Assembly (NCBI RefSeq): GCF_900143055.1
Contig: NZ_FRCW01000014.1
Location: 16,956-80,955, forward strand
Reading direction: 5' to 3'
From: Fibrobacter sp. UWR3
Lineage (GTDB): Bacteria > Fibrobacterota > Fibrobacteria > Fibrobacterales > Fibrobacteraceae
Length of the DNA stretch: 64,000 nt
Shown here: positions 51,260 to 59,600 of the stretch, in pieces
Layout of the letters: each line of letters opens with the position of its first letter
Position numbering within the stretch: position 1 is the stretch's first letter
Notes under the pieces: generated by a model
Seen by the model: only the letters and a program-made list of their open reading frames with translations
Databases searched by the model: none
Told to the model about the DNA's origin: nothing
Position numbers and translations under genes: made by a program

Positions 51260-53695
51260 TTATTTGGTGATGTTTATCGGACGCGCCTCGTGGTAGCTGC
51301 CGGTCGATACCTTCACGATGTAGGTGCCCGCGGGCATCTCGCTCATGTCGAAGGTATGCACGTGCCCGCCTGCGTTCTGGATTCCCGTCACCTTCTGGTC
51401 GATTAGCGCGCCGAATCCGGTAAACAGGCTTATCTTCACGTTGTCGCGGTTCGGGAGCGAGTAGCGCACGCTGAGGTTCCTGCGGGCAAGGGAGAGTTCC
51501 ATGTGCGTCGCGATTCCCTTGAGGCCGTACATCAGTGCGGTGGTGGATTCTCCGGCTCCGCTGCCCTGCTCGTTCGTGAGCGTGACCGTCACCTTGAAGA
51601 GAACCGTTTTCCCGTTGTACTCGAGTCCCTGGGTGAACTTGTATGTATCGCCGTTATTCACGCGGTTCGGGTAGTGCCCGATGGCGAGAGTCCCCTTCGG
51701 GATATCCGCTTCGCTGAACACGTAGGCGTTCTCGCCCCATTCCACCACGTTGCCCGCCTTGCCGAACCAGTGGCCGGGTGCGTTCGCGGTAGATTCGGTT
51801 ACGTTGTTTCCGTCCGGTTCCTGTGCGAAGAAGGTCGCCTTCGAGAGGCTTGCCGCGGTGAGCCCGAGCTTGCTTGCGACTTCGGCGACGTCGAAGGATG
51901 CCGTGACGCTTGCGTAGTTGTCGTCGATGGGGAGGGTTACCTTGATTTCGTATGTCGCTGCGACGGTCGCCGGCGCGATGCTGCTGGAACTCGCGGGCTT
52001 CTCGCTACTCGAAGAAGAGATGCTGCTCGAAGAAACCGGCTTCACGCTGCTGGAGCTCGCGGGCGTAACAGAACTGCTGGAACTCCGCGCAACACTGCTG
52101 CTCGATGCAACGGGCGCGTCGCCGATTTCGGGCCACTTGTAATCGAGCTTGAAGTCGTTGTAGTATTTCGTATTCGCGTCGCCTGCGCCGTTGATTCCTT
52201 CCTCGGGCTTGAGGCGGTAATCGTAGTGGTAGGTGCGCATATCGGGGTTCTTCGAGTAGTTGTAGTCGGTGTTCACCACGATGGCAAATGCCATCTTGCT
52301 ACCGCCCGTGCTGCTCGGGGTCTTCGCTATCTTGAGGATTGCGGTCTCGTTGCCCTTCACGGGTGCGCTGTACACCGGCGTGCCGTCCGTGGCGCGGTAG
52401 GCGAGCACCAGTCGCATGTTGTCGTTCGTGGAGTGCGAGCCGTTCGGGTAGAGCGTCATGCTGATCTGCGTCGCGCCGTCCTTGAGCTTGAGCGGGATTA
52501 CGTTCGAGCCCGACCATCCCGGAGTCAAGTCCTGGTTCGGTACCCAGTCGCCGTTGCTTACGGTCACGCTCTGGTAGGGAGTCATTTTCCAGGTGTAGCT
52601 GTAGTTCCTGTTGTCCCAGTAATCCTGTTCCCAGTAGCTCTGGCTCCCGAAATTGTTGTTCAGGAGCGCCTTGATTTCGTTCGACCATTTTTTCATGTCG
52701 AGCATGGCGAGCCTTGCGCGGAATTCGGTAATGAGCCTGCGCACTCCCTCGTCACCGAGGCCGATGTCGAGCCCGTAGGTTTCGAGCAGGTAGGTAGTCT
52801 TGCCGTAGGCGTGCCCGTACACCCAGCGCACGGACCCCGTGCCGAGCCATGTGCCCATGAACGTGGGGAAGATGTTGCTGTACTGCGCGCCGCCCAGAAG
52901 GTAGCGCTGGTTCTTGCCGGTAACGCCCTGAGCGCCGGGGCCGCCGAAGGTACCGTCGATGAGCCAGCCCGAGTAGCACTCGATGGGCATGAAGGGCGCG
53001 ATGACCGTCGCCGCGTTCAGGAATCCCATGCCGCTATACACGCCGTTACGCCTTGCGAACATGTCCTGCTGGATCCACGTGTTGCCCGCTTCCTGGAACC
53101 AGTGCGCCTGCTTTGCGCCGGGGTAGCCGTTCGTCATCGAGTGAATGCCCTCGTGGATCATTGCGTCCATCTGCGAGACGCGATCGCGGTAGGGGCAGCT
53201 CGTGTTGAAGCTGTAGACCGGGTAGAACGACGCCGCTACCGCCGTGTAGCCCGCGACTACGGTCTGCCAGCCGCCGGTGGTGTCGGTCTTCGCGCCGCCC
53301 GCGCACGTGCCCGAGCCGTAGTAGTACACGGCGCTGTACTGGCCGTCCTGTGCCTGCGCGTCGGGGGCCCAGCCGAGGCTGTCGTAGAGGTAGGTGAAGT
53401 CGGTATCGTATTTCTTGAGGAGGCTGTCGATAGTCACGTCGGTAATGCGGCTGTCGCGATCCTTGCCCCAGTAGAAGGCCCACCACTTGCCGGCCTTCTT
53501 GCCGGTCACGCCCGAACAATTGTTGTTGAACTTGGTGGGCGGCTTGATTTCGCCCAGGTTCGCCCTGGTATCGTAATCCAGGTCCGAGCGGTAGGCGGGC
53601 CATGTGTAGGCGTCCCCTTCCGCTGCGGAGGCCGTTGCCCCCATCCCTGCCGCAAGCGCTGCCGCGGCTATCCATCCCATACACTTTTTCTGCAT
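51260..53695 (-). CDS. Secreted HExxH metallopeptidase-like protein with DUF4859-type and T9SS domains
   Basis: The 811-residue product has a signal peptide (cleavage near SAA|EGD). A gluzincin-like site lies in MIHEGIHSMTNG (His181, Glu182, His185) with Glu202 in FQEAGNTW as likely third ligand. A beta-rich region (about 390-510) and a serine linker (about 540-585) follow. Next is a DUF4859-like domain (about 590-720; APGHWFGKAGNVVEWGENAY) and a C-terminal sorting domain (ISLFTGFGALIDQKV, EMPAGTYIVKVS) of T9SS type. It is likely exported to the surface; the substrate (protein or glycoprotein) is unknown. It has its own terminator and a 170-bp upstream region. Confidence 0.8.
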   Translation of the reverse strand: MQKKCMGWIAAAALAAGMGATASAAEGDAYTWPAYRSDLDYDTRANLGEIKPPTKFNNNCSGVTGKKAGKWWAFYWGKDRDSRITDVTIDSLLKKYDTDFTYLYDSLGWAPDAQAQDGQYSAVYYYGSGTCAGGAKTDTTGGWQTVVAGYTAVAASFYPVYSFNTSCPYRDRVSQMDAMIHEGIHSMTNGYPGAKQAHWFQEAGNTWIQQDMFARRNGVYSGMGFLNAATVIAPFMPIECYSGWLIDGTFGGPGAQGVTGKNQRYLLGGAQYSNIFPTFMGTWLGTGSVRWVYGHAYGKTTYLLETYGLDIGLGDEGVRRLITEFRARLAMLDMKKWSNEIKALLNNNFGSQSYWEQDYWDNRNYSYTWKMTPYQSVTVSNGDWVPNQDLTPGWSGSNVIPLKLKDGATQISMTLYPNGSHSTNDNMRLVLAYRATDGTPVYSAPVKGNETAILKIAKTPSSTGGSKMAFAIVVNTDYNYSKNPDMRTYHYDYRLKPEEGINGAGDANTKYYNDFKLDYKWPEIGDAPVASSSSVARSSSSSVTPASSSSVKPVSSSSISSSSSEKPASSSSIAPATVAATYEIKVTLPIDDNYASVTASFDVAEVASKLGLTAASLSKATFFAQEPDGNNVTESTANAPGHWFGKAGNVVEWGENAYVFSEADIPKGTLAIGHYPNRVNNGDTYKFTQGLEYNGKTVLFKVTVTLTNEQGSGAGESTTALMYGLKGIATHMELSLARRNLSVRYSLPNRDNVKISLFTGFGALIDQKVTGIQNAGGHVHTFDMSEMPAGTYIVKVSTGSYHEARPINITK

Positions 53696-53868
53696 AACAC
53701 ACTCCAGTTTTGATGCTATGCTAGAAATAGGTTTTTACGCCCGGAAATCCTAGATTTTGCCCCTCCCGGCGTGCTGTTTCCGTGTTGAAAGTGTGTAAAA
53801 GTAATTCTATGAATGCACTAAAATACGTTTAAATGTTGTATTTTGGCGTATTTTTGTGTAAAAATTAT

Positions 53869-55161
53869 TTATTTCCCGGTCTGTTTCTTTTCTCTTTTTA
53901 TCTGCTTCAGCTGCGCGAGCCGTTCTCCCAGCGCTTTTTCCTTGCCGTAGGGCTTGGGCTGGTAAATCTCGGTGCCTTCGAGTTGCTTGGGCAAATGCTC
54001 CTGCGCGGAGTATGCGCCCGGGCTGTCGTGGTCGTACTGGTAGTCAACGCCGTAGCCCAGCTTTTCGCCGACCTTCGTCACCGAATTGCGGAATGCGCGC
54101 GGTACGGGCAGTGTCCCGGTTTGCTTCACGATGGAGTCTGCCTTCATTCCGGCGAGTTCCAGGCTGTTGCTCTTGGGCGCAAGCGAGAGGTAAACCGCAA
54201 GTTCGTCGAGCGCGATGAGGCCCTCGGGTATGCCCATGAAGTCGTATGCCTCTCGGGCGGCGGTCGCGAGCAAGAGTGCGTTCGGGTCTGCAAGGCCGAT
54301 GTCTTCCATGCTCATGCGCATCAGCCTGCGCAGTATGAACCGCGGGTCTTCGCCACCCTGCAGCATGCGGTGCATCCAGTAGAGGGCTGCGTCCGGGTCG
54401 CTCCCGCGCACCGACTTGTGGAGCGCCGAAATCAGGTTGTAGTGTTCCTCGCCGCTCTTGTCGTAACGGAGCGGTTTCTTGTACTGGAACTCTTCAAGAA
54501 GTTTCTCGTCGATGATTTTGCGGTCGCCGAGGTTCTTGCCAATCCATTCAATCTGGTTCAGCAAAAAGCGTGCGTCGCCGTCGGACTGCGTGATTAGTTT
54601 GTCTACAACCGCCTCTTCGACTTCCACGTCCTTGAGCTGCAGGCCCCGCGGGTGGTCGCGCAGTGCGCTGAAAATCAGCGTGCGCAGGTCTTCCTTGCTT
54701 AAGGGTGCAAACAGTATCAGCTGGCAGCGGCTTAAAAGGGCGCTGTTGACCTCGAACCCGGGGTTCTCGGTGGTGGCGCCTATGAGCGTCACCGTGCCGT
54801 CCTCGACGGCACCCAGCAGCGCATCTTGCTGGCCCTTGTTAAAGCGGTGGATTTCGTCGATAAACAGGATGGTGTCCTGGAACAGCCCCTTCATCTTGCG
54901 GGCGTCGGCGAGAACTTCCTTCACTTCCTTCACGCCGCTTGCAACGGCCGAGAGCGCCACGAAGGCCTTTTTCGTGTGCTGGCGTATCACGTGCGCGAGG
55001 CTCGTCTTTCCGCAGCCCGGCGGCCCCCAGAAAATCATGCTCGGAACGTTGTCGTTCTCGAGACTTTTTCGCAAAAGGCTCTGCTCGCCCAGAATCTTGT
55101 TCTGGCCTAAAAATTCATCCAGGTTCTGCGGGCGCAGTCTTTCGGCGAGCGGCTGGTCCAT
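53869..55161 (-). CDS. rarA: RarA (MgsA) replication-associated recombination ATPase
   Basis: AAA+ ATPase of the clamp-loader group that acts at stalled forks, 430 residues (usual length). LAERLRPQNLDEFLGQNKIL, WGPPGCGKTSLAHVI (Walker A), LFIDEIHRFNKGQQDALLGA (Walker B), IGATTENPGFEVNSALLSRC (sensor 1) and the C-terminal AMYLSLAPKSN-like segment (AVYLSLAPKSNSLELAGMKA) are all intact. It is the last gene of a three-gene operon and starts 3 nt after the zinc-finger gene. Confidence 0.95.
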   Translation of the reverse strand: MDQPLAERLRPQNLDEFLGQNKILGEQSLLRKSLENDNVPSMIFWGPPGCGKTSLAHVIRQHTKKAFVALSAVASGVKEVKEVLADARKMKGLFQDTILFIDEIHRFNKGQQDALLGAVEDGTVTLIGATTENPGFEVNSALLSRCQLILFAPLSKEDLRTLIFSALRDHPRGLQLKDVEVEEAVVDKLITQSDGDARFLLNQIEWIGKNLGDRKIIDEKLLEEFQYKKPLRYDKSGEEHYNLISALHKSVRGSDPDAALYWMHRMLQGGEDPRFILRRLMRMSMEDIGLADPNALLLATAAREAYDFMGIPEGLIALDELAVYLSLAPKSNSLELAGMKADSIVKQTGTLPVPRAFRNSVTKVGEKLGYGVDYQYDHDSPGAYSAQEHLPKQLEGTEIYQPKPYGKEKALGERLAQLKQIKREKKQTGK

Positions 55162-55164
55162 ATC

Positions 55165-55977
55165 TTATTCCACGGGTTCCACTTCGATAGAGTAGCCGAT
55201 TTCGCGGCTCGTTTCTTCGACTTTCTTGTAGTGGATGATTATCTTGATTTTATCGCCATCAGAAATCGTCGCGATTCCGTGATAGTCGTTGCCGTCGTGG
55301 CTGGATACCTTGACGCTCTGGCAAGAAAGGTTGTCTTCTGCAAGGGCTTCGCTGATGATTTCCTTCGCTTCGCTTTCCATCCAGTGGTAGCGACCGGCAA
55401 CGGGGCCCGGAATGGCGATGGCCGCAATACCGAGGGCGATGACTGCGGCAGAAATCATGAACTTCTTGGGTGCGGGCAGGTACGAACCCACGTGCATCTT
55501 GTGGAGGGTTACCAGCACGTAGAATCCGGCGCCGAGCCCGAGCAATAGCGGAACGTAGATGTTCAATGACTGTATCATGCGGAGGTCTACGAACAGGTAA
55601 CTTGAAATAAAAAAGGAGCACGCGCCAAGCACGATGAGGCATGCGAGGCAAATCAGGATTGTCTTTGCCGGTTTCTTCTGGAATTCCTCGCAGAACTGGC
55701 GGGCCTGGAGGAACTCGTTTGTCTTTGCTTCGGAGATAGTCCCTTCGCCCTTGCAGATATTGCACTTGAGGCCGTTTTCAATCTGCTTCGTGCCGTTGCA
55801 GCGGATGCAGTCGAGCATCTTGATGCTGCCGGAACCGCAGCATATCGGGCAAGGCTTCTTGTCCTTTATTCCGGTGCCTTTGCAGCGCTTGCACGGGCTG
55901 GAACTCCTGACAGGGAAGTCTACGGTCTTGTCCAGCGACCTGATGTGAATCTGGACTGTTTCTTCCTGATTTTCCAT
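55165..55977 (-). CDS. DnaJ-type zinc-finger membrane protein of unknown function
   Basis: The 270-residue product has four CxxC motifs in the first 80 residues (CKRCKGTG, CPICCGSG, CIRCNGTK, CNICKGEG), the DnaJ cysteine-rich pattern, but no J domain. About three hydrophobic segments follow (ILICLACLIVLGACSFFIS, IYVPLLLGLGAGFYVLV, FMISAAVIALGIAAIAI) and a soluble C-terminal domain of about 75 residues. It may bind unfolded proteins or metal at the inner membrane. It lies 4 nt after the thioesterase gene and 3 nt before rarA, so it is co-transcribed with both. Confidence 0.75.
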   Translation of the reverse strand: MENQEETVQIHIRSLDKTVDFPVRSSSPCKRCKGTGIKDKKPCPICCGSGSIKMLDCIRCNGTKQIENGLKCNICKGEGTISEAKTNEFLQARQFCEEFQKKPAKTILICLACLIVLGACSFFISSYLFVDLRMIQSLNIYVPLLLGLGAGFYVLVTLHKMHVGSYLPAPKKFMISAAVIALGIAAIAIPGPVAGRYHWMESEAKEIISEALAEDNLSCQSVKVSSHDGNDYHGIATISDGDKIKIIIHYKKVEETSREIGYSIEVEPVE

Positions 55978-55981
55978 GCGT

Positions 55982-56398
55982 CTATTTCTCCTCGCTAACG
56001 AATTCGAACTTGCTGAAACTTGCTGGCAGTTCGCGCGTGGGGCGCCCGTTCTTGAGCATGCAGTGGAGCGTGTGGCCTGTGGTGCACAGCTTGCCGTTCA
56101 CGCTTGCCCTGTATTCAAAACGGATGCGCAGCTTGTCTACGCGAATCATGGTGGTCTCGACATCCACGAATTCGCCGTAGTGCGTGGGCGCCTTGAACTG
56201 CACGTTCAGTTCGAGCACCGGGCTCGAGAACCCTTCGGCCTCCATGTCGGCGTAGCTCGCACCCGCCTCGCGGAAGTATTCGGTACGTGCCTGCTCGAAC
56301 CACACGGCGTAAACGGAGTGGTGAACGATTCCCATCTGGTCGGTTTCCGCATAGCGCACTTCGATGCGGGCGGTATGCTTGAATGTGCAAGTTTCCAT
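55982..56398 (-). CDS. YbgC/4HBT-family acyl-CoA thioesterase
   Basis: A 138-residue hotdog-fold protein. EVRYAETDQMGIVHHSVYAV (Asp of the active site and following His-His) and FEQARTEYFREAG are family hallmarks. It hydrolyses short-chain acyl-CoA or acyl-ACP esters. It heads the operon with the zinc-finger membrane protein and rarA. TATATT lies 6 nt before the ATG with no ribosome binding site. A paralogue at 62984-63403 shares the same motifs and layout. Confidence 0.88.
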   Translation of the reverse strand: METCTFKHTARIEVRYAETDQMGIVHHSVYAVWFEQARTEYFREAGASYADMEAEGFSSPVLELNVQFKAPTHYGEFVDVETTMIRVDKLRIRFEYRASVNGKLCTTGHTLHCMLKNGRPTRELPASFSKFEFVSEEK

Positions 56399-56404
56399 GC
56401 CACA

Positions 56405-56410
56405 AATATA
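56405..56410 (-). promoter_or_regulatory. Candidate -10 box of first thioesterase operon, leaderless geometry
   Basis: TATATT on the minus strand with 6 nt to the ATG at 56398. Confidence 0.5.
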
Positions 56411-56612
56411 GTTACTGCGGGGCGTTCCCGTATGTCAACCATTTTTTACATGCCCGCCGCACATCGTGAACCCCTTTTTAGACTGTTTTACCCGTTTTTC
56501 GCCCAAATTCGCATTGTAATACTTGACAACGCGAAAGCACGCTTGCGTCTTCACAAAACAGCAATAAAAAAGCAGTTTGTATGTTAGGAAACTATAATCA
56601 GGAGTTACAAAG

Positions 56613-59600
56613 ATGTCCAGGATCCAGGGATTTCTTTTTTGCGCATCGTTTGCGCTTTCTAGCGTCTTTGCGGGGGCGGTGAGTGTCACCCCCAAGACGC
56701 CCGAACTGAAGGACGGCTGCTACCAGATTTCGAGCGCGGCCGAACTCTACGGTTTTGCCGCCATCGCGAACGGAACCGACGGCTTTGTGAAGGATTCGCT
56801 CGCCTGCGGCAAGCTCACGAAGGATATCGTGGTGAACGAGAACGTCCTCGATGCGGAAGGGAGCCTCAACGTGGCGGATACGGCAAATTATGCGACCTGG
56901 ACGCCGCTTATCGCGTTTACCGGGAGTATCGATGGGCAGGGGCATTCTATCACGGGCCTCTATTTTAACGATTCCTTGCAGTCTCCGGTCGGCCTTATCG
57001 GTTCGACGAATGCCCCGTACAATTCCGCTAACAGGGAAGGGTTCAATTATCCCGAAGTGACCGTCAAGAATCTACGTGTGCAGGGCTCCTATTTCCGCGG
57101 AAAATTCGAAGTGGGCGGCATTGTCGGCCATGCGTATTCGAATGTGGCCACGGTTCTCGACAACGTCTCTTTTGATGGCGTGGTCGTGAGCGGGCGCTTT
57201 GCGGGGGGCCTGATTGGTGGCTCTACGGGCGGTGATGGCGGTTACGTTGTCAGGAACAGCTTCAACGAGGGCTCCGTCTTTGCGGGGAGCGGTGCAGGCG
57301 GCATTGTCGGTGGCGTCTACTACATGAACAGGGCGTGGATTGTCAACTCCTACAACCTGGGGACTGTCACGTCGGATTCTTCGTCCGGCGGTATCGTGGG
57401 CGAACACTGGAGCTATGGAGGCGCGCTTGTTAACGTGATGAACTTGGGCGAGGTGAAACTCGACAAACAGGAAACTTCCATCGATGTCAAGTCCATTGTC
57501 GGCGAGAAGGGCTATGCCCTGGAAATGATCGACAACGTATTCTATGTCGCTCCCGGCCGAAACGAGCATTACGGTACGGCAGTCACGGCGGCACAACTCG
57601 CGGACGGCTCTGTTGCAAGCCTCATGCATGCCTATGACTATGCGGGTTTCGAGGGTTCTGTCTGGGGCCAGGACGTGGGTACGGACGCCCATCCCGTGCT
57701 TACGGGCGAGGTGAAGAATGCGACCTTCGAGGCAAGGACGGTCACTTTCGATACGCACGGTGGCGAGAATATTGAACTTGCGGCCCCGAAGGGCTTCGCG
57801 GTCAGGATCCCCGATATCGAGCGCGCGGGTTACGAGAACCTCGGCTGGTTCGGCAATCCCGAGTTCAAGGGCGATACGCTCACGCATGTCGCCGCAGCAG
57901 ATACCGACGCTACGGTCTGGGGCAAGTTCATGGCGGTCGCTTCCATAACGCTCAATACGAACGGCGGCACTGTGGATTCCGGCATGGTCGAAAAATATAC
58001 GGAAGGCTTGGGCGCGAAACTCCCGAAGAAGGTTTCCCGCGATGGCTACGTCTTTGTGGGCTGGTACGCCGAGGAGGACTTTAGCGGGAACAGGGTGCAG
58101 GCCGTGGGCCCGGATGCGACGGGCGCGCAGGTATTCTATGCCCACTGGTACAAGATGGAAACTCCTGCGAAGGACGATGCGGGCTGCTACGTCATCAAGA
58201 CCGCTCCGGAACTCTACGGTTTTGCCGCCATCGTGAACGGAACCGCCGGCTATACTCGGGAAAGGTCGGCCTGTGCGGGCCTCGCGAACGACATCGTGGT
58301 GAATAGCGACGTGCTGAACGAGGATGGCACGCTCAAGAATGCGGAAGCTGCGCTGAATTTTATCCCGTGGAACCCGATAGATAGTTTCGCGGGTGTGTTC
58401 AACGGCAACGGGCATGTGGTTTCGGGCCTCTTCTATGCCGATTCCGCGTATTACGAAAGTTTCGGTTTCTTCGCGGGTATCGGCGGCACTGCGGACAAGT
58501 TTGCCGAGCTCAAGAATTTCGGGCTCGTGGATTCCTATTTCGCGGTCAAGGCCGCCTACTTTGGCGCGATTGCCGGCAGGGTAGTCGGTGTCCCGTTCAG
58601 TGTAAATTACGGCTCGGGTTACTGTGCCAAGTTTTCGGGCGTATATAACGAATCGACGCTCCTGCCTTACGCAGATGCGCAGGGCGCCGCGGGCATCCTG
58701 GGGAGTATCAACTACAGGAGTACCGCCCATTTCGAGAACACCTACAACCGCGGCCTTATCCTGGGGCGCAGTTACAATATCGCCGGTATCCTGGCTCACC
58801 TGTCTTCGAATACCACGCTGTATATGGCCAACTGCTATAGCGTGTGGAAGTCGAAATCCCTCATGTACAAGGAAAGCAAGGCGTTTATTGCCGGGAATCT
58901 AGGCGCATCGACGGTGAGCATTGAAAACTGTTACTACCTGAACACGCAGGCATACAGGGAACTCGCCGGCACCCCGGCTGCCGATAGCCTGTTCAAAAAC
59001 GGCACGGTGACGCTTGTCCTGCGGAAGGGCGAGAACGGCTCCGTCTGGGGCCAGAACGTGGGTACAGATGCCTACCCGAACCTTTCGGGCAAGCTCGAGA
59101 ACTCGCAGGCGGCAGAATACAAGGTGACGTTCCATACCTTCGAGGGCAATAACGCTACGTATTTCGACAGCTACGTCGCGGGTTTCTCGAAGGCGCTTCC
59201 CGAGGATGTCTACATGGAAAACGCCTCGTTCATGGGCTGGTACGACAATCCCGAATTCAAGGGCGAAAGAGCTTACGCCATTACCAACATGGATTCGGGC
59301 GACAAGGAATACTGGGCAAAACTGCAGAGGACCTTCGGCGTTACCTACGAGACGAACGGCGGTACCATCTATTCCGGCGGTGCGGTTTTCTATACGGAAG
59401 GTGTAGGCCTTGAACTCCCAAACGACGTGCGGCTCGACAGCAACCTGTTTGCGGGCTGGTACGACAACGCCGAACTCAAGGGCACTCCCGTGACGGCCAT
59501 TACCCGGGACGATTCCGGCGACAAGACGTATTATGCGGCCTGGTTCAAGCTCAAGATGCCGGAACTTGACGAAGCGGACAACTGCTACGCGATTTCGAAT

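Noticed and set aside
51503..53713. 736-codon plus-strand frame antisense to the metallopeptidase gene
   Set aside because: Val/Arg/His-rich translation typical of an antisense shadow; the minus strand has signal peptide, HExxH and sorting domain.
57072..58799. 575-codon minus-strand frame antisense to the giant surface protein
   Set aside because: Shadow frame; periodic only because the sense gene is repetitive.
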